In this document: piece by piece, positions 15,606 to 23,987 of the stretch
Position numbering within the stretch: the stretch's first letter is position 1
Layout of the letters: each line of letters begins with the position of its first letter
From: Chloroflexota bacterium
Lineage (GTDB): Bacteria > Chloroflexota > Anaerolineae > Anaerolineales > UBA11579
Direction: 5' to 3'
DNA: 64,000 nt
NCBI GenBank assembly: GCA_013112575.1
Contig: JABFGG010000013.1
Coordinates: 1-64,000, forward strand
The notes under the pieces: generated by a model
The model's database searches: none
Seen by the model: the letters and a program-made list of their open reading frames with translations, nothing else
Told to the model about the DNA's origin: nothing
Position numbers and translations under genes: made by a program

Positions 15606-16738
15606 TGAACCGCATGTGGGTGCGCATCAGCCTGGCGCTGGTCGCTATCATCGTCTTTGGTCTGATCCTGCCGCTCACCTGGCAGATCGCCACCTCCACA
15701 TTCGACCCGGAGTTTGGGGACGAGCCTTTCTTTTTCGAGCGTGGCTACCGTGAAGAAGGCCATCTACCCGAAGAGTTTCATTTCGAGGACTATGAATTGC
15801 CTGAGCGCGGTGTACGCGCTCTGCCAGGCTTCTTTGTGCTACGCCAGATCCTGCAGCCTTTGGGTATCTTTTTGTTGGTCACCGTCCTGGCTGCCGTTCT
15901 TCTCAGTCGCAGCCTGACCTCGCCGTTAAACCGTTTGGTGAGTGCTGCTAAAGCCATTGGCGCCAAAGACCTCAGCCAACGCGTTGACGAAAAGGGCACC
16001 AGCGAGGTGCGTCAGTTGGCACGCGCCTTTAACGAAATGGCCGAAGGGCTGGAACACGCTGAAACCCTGCGCAGCAACCTCCTGGCGGACGTAGCCCACG
16101 AGCTACGCACGCCACTATCAGTGGTGCAGGGCAACCTGCGCGCCATCCTCGACGACGTCTATGAGCTGGATAAAGCCGAGATCGCCCGCATCTACGAACA
16201 GACCCGCCATCTCACCCACCTGGTAGACGACTTGCGGGTGTTGGCTCAGGCCGAGGCCCAACAGTTGCCCCTTGAACTGGCAGAGATGGATGTGTCTGCT
16301 TTGTTGCAGGACACGGTTGAAGCCTTTGCGCCCATTGCAGAAGAAAACAAGCTCAACTTGGAATTGGAGATGGAAGATGATCTGCCCAATATCCAGGCAG
16401 ACCGTTCTCGCATCACCCAAAGCCTACACAACCTGTTGCACAATGCCATGCACCACACTTCTGCAGGGGGCACAGTAACACTGCGCGCCAGCCAGCAGGA
16501 TACGACCTTAACAATTAAGGTTGAAGATACCGGCGCAGGCATGGATACTGAACAACTTGCGCGTGTCTTTGATCGTTTCTACCGTGCCGACGAAGCCCGC
16601 AGCCGTGACGATGGTGGTACGGGTTTAGGCTTAGCTATCGTCAAAGCCATTATTGAGGCGCATGGGGGCGAGGTATCGGCTAGCAGCGAAGGCCTGGGAC
16701 AGGGCAGCCTCTTCCGTCTGGTGCTGCCCATCACTTAG
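15605..16738 (+). CDS. Sensor histidine kinase (second system)
   Basis: The product has 377 residues. It has a membrane helix (~8-28), a short acidic extracytoplasmic loop (~30-75), a second helix (~80-100), HAMP (~100-152), HisKA with H165 in DVAHELRTPLSVVQGN, and HATPase_c with N-box SLHNLLHNAMHH, DTGAGM and GTGLGLAIV. It is the BaeS-like short-loop type that often responds to envelope conditions. The ATG overlaps the response regulator stop. Together with the preceding membrane protein it forms a three-gene neighbourhood. Confidence 0.92.
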   Translation: MNRMWVRISLALVAIIVFGLILPLTWQIATSTFDPEFGDEPFFFERGYREEGHLPEEFHFEDYELPERGVRALPGFFVLRQILQPLGIFLLVTVLAAVLLSRSLTSPLNRLVSAAKAIGAKDLSQRVDEKGTSEVRQLARAFNEMAEGLEHAETLRSNLLADVAHELRTPLSVVQGNLRAILDDVYELDKAEIARIYEQTRHLTHLVDDLRVLAQAEAQQLPLELAEMDVSALLQDTVEAFAPIAEENKLNLELEMEDDLPNIQADRSRITQSLHNLLHNAMHHTSAGGTVTLRASQQDTTLTIKVEDTGAGMDTEQLARVFDRFYRADEARSRDDGGTGLGLAIVKAIIEAHGGEVSASSEGLGQGSLFRLVLPIT

Positions 16739-16790
16739 CTATACTTGTATAACCAGCCCGCAGGAACAATCCCTATCAGCTGTTCCTCAA

Positions 16791-16845
16791 GTTGTCATTT
16801 CGAACATGACCAAAGCGCAGCTTTGACAAGTGAGAAATCCTCAAC
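16791..16845 (+). repeat. Dispersed GTCATTTCGAA-type intergenic repeat
   Basis: The stretch GTTGTCATTTCGAACATGAC ... GTGAGAAATCCTCAAC resembles the short GTCATTTCGA...GAGAAATC elements scattered between genes in many bacterial genomes. TTTC and GAAA arms can pair. Only one copy is in this window, so repeat status is inferred from general knowledge. Confidence 0.4.
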
Positions 16846-16922
16846 TGACAGTTATAAAGACTCATTTTTCTTTATGCTGGGCCTCACTAACTGCTTGCCA
16901 TAATCTAATTCCCCTGCTAAGC

Positions 16923-16938
16923 TTAACTTTAAAGTTAA
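16923..16938. promoter_or_regulatory. 16-bp palindrome at the ArsR-type gene start
   Basis: TTAACTTTAAAGTTAA is a perfect palindrome ending 4 bases before the ATG of the HTH gene. A CATAAT at 16899-16904 could be the -10. The site is well placed for autorepression. Confidence 0.6.
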
Positions 16939-16942
16939 TATT

Positions 16943-17302
16943 ATGGCCGAAACCAAAAACCCACAGGAATTGGACCCCCTATTTGAAGCCCTCGGTAACC
17001 AGCACAGGCGCGAGATGGTTTACTTTTTAAGTCTGCAACCAGCCTCCATCAGCCAACTGGCTTCCATGCGAGGCCTTTCCCTGCAAGCCATTCACAAACA
17101 TGTCAAGATCCTTGAGGATGCTGGCCTGGTGCTGCGCAAGAAAATTGGTCGCAGCAATTTCCTGGCATTCAACCGGGAAGGACTACGTGTTTTGCAAGAC
17201 TGGCTTATGCAATACCACACCTACTGGGGCAGCAATGAAGAGACACTGGAAAACTATGCTGAATACTTGAAAAGAGCCGAAGCTGGAAATGCGGGTGAAT
17301 AG
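16943..17302 (+). CDS. ArsR-type winged-helix regulator
   Basis: The product has 119 residues with a winged HTH typical of the ArsR/HTH_20 group: LFEALGNQHRREMVYFLSLQPASISQLA, then GLSLQAIHKHVKILEDAGLVLRKKIGRSNFLAF. No cysteine metal site is visible, so it belongs to the non-metal subgroup that often precedes YCII or SRPBCC genes. A palindrome lies just before the start and no clear ribosome-binding site is seen. The YCII-like gene follows after 27 bases and is its probable partner. Confidence 0.85.
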   Translation: MAETKNPQELDPLFEALGNQHRREMVYFLSLQPASISQLASMRGLSLQAIHKHVKILEDAGLVLRKKIGRSNFLAFNREGLRVLQDWLMQYHTYWGSNEETLENYAEYLKRAEAGNAGE

Positions 17303-17329
17303 CCGATAACCTGATTTTGAGGAGCACTC

Positions 17330-17620
17330 GTGAAGAAATTCGTTTTGTTATATGTCGGATCCCAGGAAGCTACTCCGGAAGTTGTTGAGCTTTGGGACAA
17401 GTGGTTTGCCTCCATCGCAGACAGAACCGTTGATAGCGGCAATCCTTTTGGTGCTGGCAAAGAGGTCAACACTGAGGGGGCCCAAGACTTGCCCTACGGG
17501 CCGGATGCCATCGCTGGTTATACGATCATTAATGCGGAGAGTCTCGATGAAGCTGCAAAGATCGCCGAAGCCTGCCCCAGCATTGCGGGCGTGAGGGTCT
17601 ATGAAGCTTTGCCAATGTAA
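17330..17620 (+). CDS. YCII/DGPF-type small protein
   Basis: The product has 96 residues, starting MKKFVLLYVGSQEATPEVVELWDKWFASI, with the YCII-like ferredoxin fold pattern (LPYGPDAIAGYTIINAESLDEAAKIAEACP, then VRVYEALPM). These dimeric proteins are often encoded beside ArsR-type or ECF sigma regulators. Their biochemical role is mostly unknown. TGAGGAG precedes the GTG at 17330, which is read as Met. Confidence 0.82.
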   Translation: MKKFVLLYVGSQEATPEVVELWDKWFASIADRTVDSGNPFGAGKEVNTEGAQDLPYGPDAIAGYTIINAESLDEAAKIAEACPSIAGVRVYEALPM

Positions 17621-17656
17621 GCAATCTGTTTTAGAGAGGGGCTTTTCACCTATACC

Positions 17657-18148
17657 TTAGGCCTTCTTTTCTATATGATACTCTTTGATCAGGTCTTCCT
17701 GCCCTTTAGTTTCCACTGATCCCGGCACCAAATTCCGTATCCAATCAATTGCTTCCTGCCCACCCAGCCCCAGATTGCGCCGCGCCAACAGGGCAGCGGT
17801 TGTCCCCGTACGTCCAATACCCGCAAAACAATGGATCACCACGTTGCGCCCCTGCAGCGCCTCAAGTTCAATAGCGTCCAGGGTTTGCTCCAGGCTCTCC
17901 AGGGTGGGTACGTCAAAATCCTCAATGGGCAGGTGGATGACCTTGAAGCCTTTGGTCTCATACAGACTGCGCAGGTCGCGGCCCGAGCGTGCCAGTGCCT
18001 CTGCATCGCTGTTCAGCATCACTACTGTGTCGATGTCATACCAGCCGTAGGCGTCAAAGGTGTCGCCTTCTTTATCGAAGGCCCCAAAGGGCATGGCGCT
18101 GCGATAGATGTTGCCAGGCCAGTTGTAGGGCAGAAAAGTTAAGGCCAT
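17657..18148 (-). CDS. Dual-specificity-like protein phosphatase
   Basis: The product has 163 residues with the Cys-based phosphatase loop CFAGIGRTG (C107, R113). The upstream Asp-rich segment HLPIEDFDVPTLE supplies the likely general acid. The fold matches small tyrosine/dual-specificity phosphatases (DSPc/PTPc-like). Substrates could be phosphotyrosine proteins or other phosphoesters. The start ATG abuts the stop of the membrane protein gene upstream, so they are co-transcribed. Confidence 0.85.
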   Translation of the reverse strand: MALTFLPYNWPGNIYRSAMPFGAFDKEGDTFDAYGWYDIDTVVMLNSDAEALARSGRDLRSLYETKGFKVIHLPIEDFDVPTLESLEQTLDAIELEALQGRNVVIHCFAGIGRTGTTAALLARRNLGLGGQEAIDWIRNLVPGSVETKGQEDLIKEYHIEKKA

Positions 18149-18565
18149 TCAATCAGCCTTTTTGTCGACTTGAGAAGACCTGGCCCAACTGGGAATTTCA
18201 TCGGGCCACATGTATGCAAAATAGTAGATGGGCATGCCGATAAACGGCATGTAAAAGCTGCCCATGGCCAGGATGGTGCGCAGTATCTCTGAACCGGCCT
18301 GGTTGCGGATGGCATGATACAGGTAAAAGCCAGACAGGGCCATTTGCAGGAACGCGGTGAAGAACTGGAGAACAAAGAAAATCATGAAGATCAGGAAGAT
18401 CCACACGCCCGCAAACCCAAAAGTTGTTTGTTCTGGCTCTGCACCGGCAGTAAAAATGAAGCTGAACATCATGGCAAAATATAGGAAAACGAATGTGAAG
18501 GGGAAAATCACGATCCAAGCAGTTGCCAGCCCAATAATATATTTCCAGGTTTTACTGAGTTTCAT
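18149..18565 (-). CDS. Three-helix membrane protein, function unknown
   Basis: The product has 138 residues and starts MKLSKTWKYIIGLATAWIVIFPFTFV, with AAGGA upstream. Predicted membrane helices lie at about 8-40, 50-80 and 90-118, rich in Phe, Met and Ile. No family is recognised. It lies immediately upstream of the phosphatase (adjacent stop and start), which suggests a joint function or simple co-expression. The 146 bases between it and the next gene show nothing recognisable. Confidence 0.6.
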   Translation of the reverse strand: MKLSKTWKYIIGLATAWIVIFPFTFVFLYFAMMFSFIFTAGAEPEQTTFGFAGVWIFLIFMIFFVLQFFTAFLQMALSGFYLYHAIRNQAGSEILRTILAMGSFYMPFIGMPIYYFAYMWPDEIPSWARSSQVDKKAD

Positions 18566-18711
18566 AGTTTCCTTCTTTCAACTTTTTCTATAATACTCTC
18601 TCTTTGAACTACTTGTTGTTTCTGGTTGCTTTCAAGGTATTCTTCTCCATATCGAAGTGTCAGAAGGGTTTAGGTGGATTTTGTACAGTGGGTAGGTCAG
18701 TGGTATGTCAC

Positions 18712-19572
18712 TTACTTGCCCCCTGTAGTTGCACGGATGGCTATTAACCCCCATAGACCGGTCAGGGTGGCAATGAATTCTGGTGTTGCCGCTACGATGG
18801 CAATCAAAACCACCACCCATGAGTGAAAGAGCACGTAGGGGGAAAAACATGGTGAGGCTGCGATCGCGTATTCGATGCGTCGAGTTCGCAGGGCTGCTAC
18901 CATCAGGCCTAGTCCAACGGGCAGCGAAGTCGGCCATAGACTGGCGTTCCACCACCAGTCTTCCGCATTAAAATTGTATTTCAGTGGCCATAAGCCGAAC
19001 AGTGCAAAGGAGAGAAGAAGTCCGATTGCCACAGGTGCAAATACCTGGAGCGTCTTTCGCCAGCCTCCCTCTCTCCAACTCTCGGCGAGCCAATATACGC
19101 CAACCCCCAGGCCAAGCTGCGGTTTTATGCTGATGAAGAAGAGACCAATCTGGGGCGGCATCAGGTACCCTATCACCGGCAGCCAGTCGATATTCCCGCT
19201 GAGGTATCCGTGCAGGGCAGGTGGTGATAAAACCAAAAGAATCACCGCGATGGGCTTTGCGCCCATTCTATGGCTCACGTATGCCAGGGATGCAATCGCC
19301 GCCATGATCATCAATGCAGAACCGAAACGCTCTGGCAGGATGGCGAAAGGGATTAGGGGAATAATCGTCCATGGGGGATTGTAAAAGCCTGGCACTTCAT
19401 ATGGTGAGGTTCCTGAAATGGCAGTGTGGACGACTGGACGAAAAGAATTATGGAAATCCAGGCCTGCCGGAAGGAGGTTTGCGGTTACCCATAGAAGGAT
19501 GAATGCACTTGCGATCAGTAATCCCCAAAGTATCTGTTTTTGGAGTGATAACTTCTTTAGCCACTGTAGCAT
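18712..19572 (-). CDS. Polytopic membrane protein, GT-C/DUF2029-like
   Basis: The product has 286 residues with about eight hydrophobic helices. The segment SPYEVPGFYNPPWTIIPLIPFAILPE followed by SLAYVSHRMGA and PALHGYLSGNIDWLP resembles GT87/DUF2029-type glycosyltransferases, where a YxPP motif and a GN motif occur in periplasmic loops. It is shorter than typical members (about 400), so it may be a minimal or divergent form. No ribosome-binding site is evident. The call is from motif resemblance only. Confidence 0.5.
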   Translation of the reverse strand: MLQWLKKLSLQKQILWGLLIASAFILLWVTANLLPAGLDFHNSFRPVVHTAISGTSPYEVPGFYNPPWTIIPLIPFAILPERFGSALMIMAAIASLAYVSHRMGAKPIAVILLVLSPPALHGYLSGNIDWLPVIGYLMPPQIGLFFISIKPQLGLGVGVYWLAESWREGGWRKTLQVFAPVAIGLLLSFALFGLWPLKYNFNAEDWWWNASLWPTSLPVGLGLMVAALRTRRIEYAIAASPCFSPYVLFHSWVVVLIAIVAATPEFIATLTGLWGLIAIRATTGGK

Positions 19573-19631
19573 TGTTTTTGTAGATATATCGATTATAGGT
19601 AAGGGTGTGCAGCGTTTTGGATTTTACCCGA

Positions 19632-20702
19632 TCATACCAGCACAGCTTCTTTGCCGAGGTATTGCCCGTAGCGTTTGGCAGCCTCGGCAATGGCCTTGCT
19701 TTGAGCTTTGGTAAATTTCGTGAACGGTGAGGTTTCTATGGTGACGGTGTTTTTCTTCAGAGTCTGTTTCCACGTGCCCGCCACCTGCCCGTCGATCACG
19801 ATGGTCGGGCGGAAGGTGCCGCTGTGGCCCGGCTGCACCTTTTTGGCATTTTCGTGGTCGAGTACGGTGCTGCGGTCGGTGTAGCCCAGCAGGTACTCGT
19901 CAAAGCTTGAGAGCAAGTAAGCATCCTTCTCAGAGGTAGGAGCGCCACTATCAAACATCCAATAGCTTTGCTCATCGAAGACCATTTCTTGGAGTTTTGA
20001 TCGTATAGCTTCCAGTCCGGCGCGCGCATCGGTCAGGGTCAGGCTGGACCACCATGCAAAATCCTCCAGAGTGGCAGGGCCACGCGCCTGGAAATAGCGT
20101 CTGGCGAGTTCGGCCAGCGCTTCGTCAAGGTCTAGTTCCTCTCCCTCTGGCACCCACTCATCAAGCAAGACGTAGGTGGGTTGTTTGCCGCGCATGGGGC
20201 CAAAGCAGATCACACCATCATGCGCGGCGCGCCACAGTATGTGGTAGCCGCGGTTGCCTTCCAGTGTGATGTTGGCCTTTTCGAAGTGTTCGAAGATGTC
20301 TTTGCGCTCCAGGGCGTTTTCCTTTTTGAGGATTTTGTGCAGCACCTTTTGGCTGGATTTGAAGGTGTCTTCGTCGAGTTTGAGTTGTTTGTGGCGCGAT
20401 CTGGCCCCGGCGATGTTGCGTTCCCTCAACAGCTCCAGCATCCAACGCAGGTCTTCGGCGGCGACAAGGTGCAGGGTGCCGCGCATCAGCCAGCTGCGCA
20501 CGATCTTTTTATCGAGGATGGCCTGCTCCACCTCGGTTTCGGTGATGTGGGGCAGGCGCAAACCCAGAGACCATTTTGCGCCGGGATAGTCCTGGCCCTG
20601 GAGGGCTCCCAACCAGGAGACGATCTCGACCGGGGCGGAGAATTGATGGTTAGAGATATTCTGGTGGTGGAGGCGCTGATGGGGAATTTGGGCTGGGTTC
20701 AT
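19632..20702 (-). CDS. Winged-helix DNA-binding protein, AlkX/YcaQ-like DNA glycosylase family
   Basis: ATG 20702 gives 356 residues, starting MNPAQIPHQRLHHQNISN. The family (HTH_42) signature is clear: WLGALQGQDYPGAKWSLGLR with the QxQ pair (Q35, Q37), then SWLMRGTLHLVAAEDLRWML, GFRPTIVIDGQVAGTW-like GTFRPTIVIDGQVAGTWKQ near the end, and GYTDRS. Characterised relatives (AlkZ, YcaQ/AlkX) unhook interstrand crosslinks or remove bulky alkyl adducts, using Gln in this motif. It stands alone between membrane and lipoprotein genes. The upstream in-frame extension is rejected because it is low-complexity and unlike the family. Confidence 0.82.
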   Translation of the reverse strand: MNPAQIPHQRLHHQNISNHQFSAPVEIVSWLGALQGQDYPGAKWSLGLRLPHITETEVEQAILDKKIVRSWLMRGTLHLVAAEDLRWMLELLRERNIAGARSRHKQLKLDEDTFKSSQKVLHKILKKENALERKDIFEHFEKANITLEGNRGYHILWRAAHDGVICFGPMRGKQPTYVLLDEWVPEGEELDLDEALAELARRYFQARGPATLEDFAWWSSLTLTDARAGLEAIRSKLQEMVFDEQSYWMFDSGAPTSEKDAYLLSSFDEYLLGYTDRSTVLDHENAKKVQPGHSGTFRPTIVIDGQVAGTWKQTLKKNTVTIETSPFTKFTKAQSKAIAEAAKRYGQYLGKEAVLV

Positions 20703-20799
20703 TTGGATAGGGTATGTGTCTTCGGGGGTGGTCCTAGTACTTGTATGACAATATAGGCGAATACAACCCGCCGGATGATGGCGTTGAGAGCTATCCGCT

Positions 20800-22512
20800 T
20801 CAGTTAACAAAAACAATCGAGTCGATCTCTATGACACTATCTGGCGTGTAAAGTGGGTCAAGGCGGATCTGGGTGACGATGCCTTGCCAGCCCTCAATCG
20901 TGGACATGTCCAACTCATAGGTGTGGAATTCGCCATCAGCGATGACCGGGAAGAACACGGATTTGGCCTCGCCCCACTCGCCATCGCTATCTGTTATGAA
21001 GAAAAGCTGGCCCTCGGACTGCTCGCCGGGGGAAACCTTCATCTCGATCGTGATCTTGCTGTTTTGTACGGCAACTACGGTTAGGAGCGGTGAGCCCATG
21101 TGGGGGTCCTCGCCGGTTGACCGCATGCTGAGACTGCCGTCCTGGACAGCGAAGTCTTCCAGGTGAACGTAGGGGAACCAGCCTTCCAGGTCGCCATCCG
21201 TGTCAAACAGCCAGGGCTCGGGCGCGGGGTAGTCGGTGACAGTGAGCTCGAGGGGGAAGCGCACCAGGTCACGATCGAGGGTGATGCCTTGGTTAAAGCG
21301 CGTGATGTACAGATAGAACTGGTCATCGACGGTGTCGAAGTTAAGCGATTGGCTGTCCGGGTCGAGGAGGGTTGGATAGGCATAGAAGAGGTCCTTACTA
21401 TTGTCCTCCACCGTATAGGTGCCGGGCAGTTCCAGGATCAGTTCACGCGGTGTCCAATGGATCAGGTCTTCGGAGAGCGAATAGTAATAGCCTAAATTGG
21501 TTCCACCTGTGGGAGGGTTGGTGAAGCCCACCATTACGTAGCGTTCCAGTGTGCTGCTGTAGACGATGCTTTCCTGGATACCGCCAGTTAACTGCTCTAC
21601 TGCCAGCGGGGCGCATTTGGGAGTACTTGGCCCAAGCTCTTCGACGTAAGGATTGACGAACTGGCCGGTAAAGTCCTCTCCATTCCAGAAGCGCCATGAA
21701 GAGGGATCGGAGAGGTCATCGGTGCGCATGGCACACACCCATTGAGGTGGGAAATCGCCCGGGAAAACCGGGTAGTCGCTGATGTTGGTGAAAACGTAGA
21801 AGTAATCATCCGGGCCTTTGATGATGTTGCTGGGCTGGCGCAGGCCGGAGGGCACACCTTCATCATTGAATACGTAGGGCATGGTGGCGACCATGTGGTT
21901 GGGTGGTTCCAGAATGTCATAAAAGCTGTCGCCGCCATCGGTAGAGATGGCCATGGTGACCGAAGTATCCAGGCAGGTCAGACGGTCGCCGGAGGGACAT
22001 TGGCCGGGGCGGGTGGCGGTGTGCGTGTCGCCGCGGTATTCGTTGTGCATGATGGCGTAGATGGTTTCTCCATCCTCGGTATACAGGGCGGCCAGCCATT
22101 CTGAATCGTTGAATTGGGATGGGTCAGGGTCGTAATCGGAGTTCATCAATACCGTGCAATCAGATTCCAGGTTGTTCAGGTCAGGGCCGATCATGCGGTA
22201 GTTGACGTAGTGGCCGATCCACAACTGCACCATGCCATCAGCATCACGGAAGGCGCGGGTGGCGATGTCGGGGATGTGGTCAGGTTCACAGCGGTCGGTG
22301 GTCCAATCGAAGACCAGCTCTTCTTCCCCCGTGACGTTGATGGATATGTCTTTGGGAATGACCGGTACCTCGGTCGGTTGGGGGCTGGGTTCAGGGGGAG
22401 TGGTGGGCTGCACCACAGTAGGAGAAGGTGGCGGTGTATCCGTAGCAGGGGGCGCACCGATCTGGCAAGCGAACATCAACAGCACAAGGGCGGGAAGGAA
22501 GAGTTTTTTCAT
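20800..22512 (-). CDS. Secreted lipoprotein with beta-propeller and C-terminal sandwich domain
   Basis: ATG 22512 gives 570 residues. The signal peptide MKKLFLPALVLLMFAC has a lipobox Cys at residue 16, followed by a Pro/Thr-rich linker (~20-55). Residues ~60-430 look like a five-bladed propeller of the glycosidase/sialidase type, with recurrent motifs such as YYSLSEDLIHW, YAYPTLLDP and FYLYITRF. The final ~130 residues (DTDGDLEGWFPYVHL...) resemble a carbohydrate-binding beta-sandwich. It is probably a surface-anchored glycan-binding or glycoside-acting protein. Catalytic residues are not identified. Confidence 0.7.
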   Translation of the reverse strand: MKKLFLPALVLLMFACQIGAPPATDTPPPSPTVVQPTTPPEPSPQPTEVPVIPKDISINVTGEEELVFDWTTDRCEPDHIPDIATRAFRDADGMVQLWIGHYVNYRMIGPDLNNLESDCTVLMNSDYDPDPSQFNDSEWLAALYTEDGETIYAIMHNEYRGDTHTATRPGQCPSGDRLTCLDTSVTMAISTDGGDSFYDILEPPNHMVATMPYVFNDEGVPSGLRQPSNIIKGPDDYFYVFTNISDYPVFPGDFPPQWVCAMRTDDLSDPSSWRFWNGEDFTGQFVNPYVEELGPSTPKCAPLAVEQLTGGIQESIVYSSTLERYVMVGFTNPPTGGTNLGYYYSLSEDLIHWTPRELILELPGTYTVEDNSKDLFYAYPTLLDPDSQSLNFDTVDDQFYLYITRFNQGITLDRDLVRFPLELTVTDYPAPEPWLFDTDGDLEGWFPYVHLEDFAVQDGSLSMRSTGEDPHMGSPLLTVVAVQNSKITIEMKVSPGEQSEGQLFFITDSDGEWGEAKSVFFPVIADGEFHTYELDMSTIEGWQGIVTQIRLDPLYTPDSVIEIDSIVFVN

Positions 22513-22596
22513 AGGTTGGATGGTACTAATAAGTTGGATGTCTGGCAAGGTGGAAACCAAAATTGTGATTGGGGATTGTAGATTTTTGATTGCTGA

Positions 22597-22759
22597 TTAC
22601 TCCCAGACGTGGTCGGTGTCAGCGACCTGGTATTGGTTGGCGTAGTGGGGGCACTTAACAGTTTCAGTGATTTCGATTTCAGTGTTGAGTTCGTCGCAGT
22701 GCGAGCAGACCCATTCGTAGCCAGAGGCGATGAGGTGGATTGTGCCTAGTTTTTTTCAT
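22597..22759 (-). pseudogene. Small zinc-ribbon-like gene with +1 frameshift in a 7-A run
   Basis: On the minus strand an ATG at 22759, preceded by AAAGGA, is followed by seven A residues (plus-strand T at 22750-22756). With six A the frame would read MKKLGTIHLIASGYEWVCSHC... to the TAA at 22597-22599, a ~53-residue protein with CSHC and then KCPHY knuckles. With seven A it shifts and stops early. The last zinc ligand is also Tyr instead of Cys. It may be a decaying gene, a sequencing error or a slippage site. It is the last member of the herA operon, 11 bases after the previous stop. Confidence 0.55.
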
Positions 22760-22770
22760 TGTCAATCCTT

Positions 22771-23325
22771 TTACATTACTGAGTGTATTTCTGCAAGAAT
22801 GGCCGGTTTTCCGCCTAACTCAGCGACACGTTTTATACAAAGTTTAAGAGGTGTGTCTATTGTCTCGAATATCTTACGATAACCAAAGGAAGTTAATCGA
22901 AAAGATGTGAAATGTACAACCATTTTGTTAATTGTCCAGCATGGAGTGTCTTTGGATTTACGAGTTCCATAAGCTTTTTCTAAATTATTCACTAAAATGC
23001 CTAACTCCTCGTCTTTTTCCCAATTTGGGAGTAGATGTGCCAGCTTAACATCATCAGGGTAGTGACCTCTCTCCAAAAGGATTTCTGCTAGAATGCGAAT
23101 ATGAAGCAACTTGCTCTCAATAAAAGCGTTCATTGCTGATCTCAAATCCTTGTTTGGGATCGAAGTTTCCTTATTTGATTTGGGAGTAATGATGAGAGTC
23201 GATTTTGGTTGAATACTAATTTTCCAGTTTTTGCCTGAACCTATTGTTTCTCGAATCTTTATCATTGCGGAGTACATTTGTACTTCGTAATGAAACACTT
23301 CCCATGGATCAACATCGGTTGTCAT
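22771..23325 (-). CDS. Unknown AT-rich gene, last intact gene of the nurA-herA operon
   Basis: The product has 184 residues and I recognise no family. Most of it is predicted helical, including ESKLLHIRILAEILLERGHYPDDVKLAHLLP (near 69-100), a pattern also seen in HEPN-like and other all-alpha defence proteins. There is no signal or membrane segment. It overlaps the preceding gene by one base (TAATG), so translation is coupled. Base composition is clearly more AT-rich than herA and nurA, which suggests a later acquisition. Function cannot be assigned. Confidence 0.6.
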   Translation of the reverse strand: MTTDVDPWEVFHYEVQMYSAMIKIRETIGSGKNWKISIQPKSTLIITPKSNKETSIPNKDLRSAMNAFIESKLLHIRILAEILLERGHYPDDVKLAHLLPNWEKDEELGILVNNLEKAYGTRKSKDTPCWTINKMVVHFTSFRLTSFGYRKIFETIDTPLKLCIKRVAELGGKPAILAEIHSVM

Positions 23326-23987
23326 TATTCATTCTCTTCGGGTATTTCTAATTGCTCCGCTAATTCACTAAACCTGAGCACTTGACCATTGATATTTAGG
23401 TAATTCTGAGTATAGTCAACTTCGTCGATCTCACCGATAGCTTGTAAAGCCCTATTTACAACTTCAAGTATTAAATATGCATCCCTCCGCCAAATCCGGG
23501 GAGGAAAAAGGTTTAGGCGAATTCTCTTTGTTTTTCTTGTACCGGCGTCAAGTACTTTTCGAAATCTAGGATTTCCATAACCCTTTACAAGTTTTGGTAT
23601 GCCACCGAACTTCATAAGTCCATTTTCCCATTTTATTTTTGCCTCCCATAGGTGGTTATGGACAATAGCATCACGTGCTGCGTAGATTTCGTCCAATTCA
23701 TCTGATAATTTGTCATCATTTGTAACTTCTCTTACATACTCAACAGGGTTTCCTTTTGGCTCTTGTCCCTTTAGGTATTTTGAACGATTGATTGCAGACT
23801 CTAAAAGATTCACAGCAATTGAAATTATTCCACATGAGAAGCCATTCTCTACAACACTTGCTTGTACTTCATTAGGTTTAACTATTGGAGTCGAATTCAA
23901 GCAATCCAGCAAGCAAGTCAAAGATTGAAATAGCGAAGACAGGATATTTGAAACATAACCAAAGTCTTCTCCACCTACTTCATTCAA
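23325..23987 (-). CDS. HEPN-motif protein coupled to herA
   Basis: The product has 220 residues. Near the middle the helix IYAARDAIVHNHLWEA carries R105-x4-H110 (RDAIVH), the signature of HEPN ribonucleases, preceded by an amphipathic helix (IISIAVNLLESAINRSKYL). A polar residue follows the Arg as usual. The C-terminal part (IRLNLFPPRIWRRDAYLILEVV) is unassigned. Its ATG overlaps the herA stop by 4 bases (ATGA). HEPN proteins in defence islands commonly cut RNA as toxins. That role is inferred here. Confidence 0.6.
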   Translation of the reverse strand: MNEVGGEDFGYVSNILSSLFQSLTCLLDCLNSTPIVKPNEVQASVVENGFSCGIISIAVNLLESAINRSKYLKGQEPKGNPVEYVREVTNDDKLSDELDEIYAARDAIVHNHLWEAKIKWENGLMKFGGIPKLVKGYGNPRFRKVLDAGTRKTKRIRLNLFPPRIWRRDAYLILEVVNRALQAIGEIDEVDYTQNYLNINGQVLRFSELAEQLEIPEENE

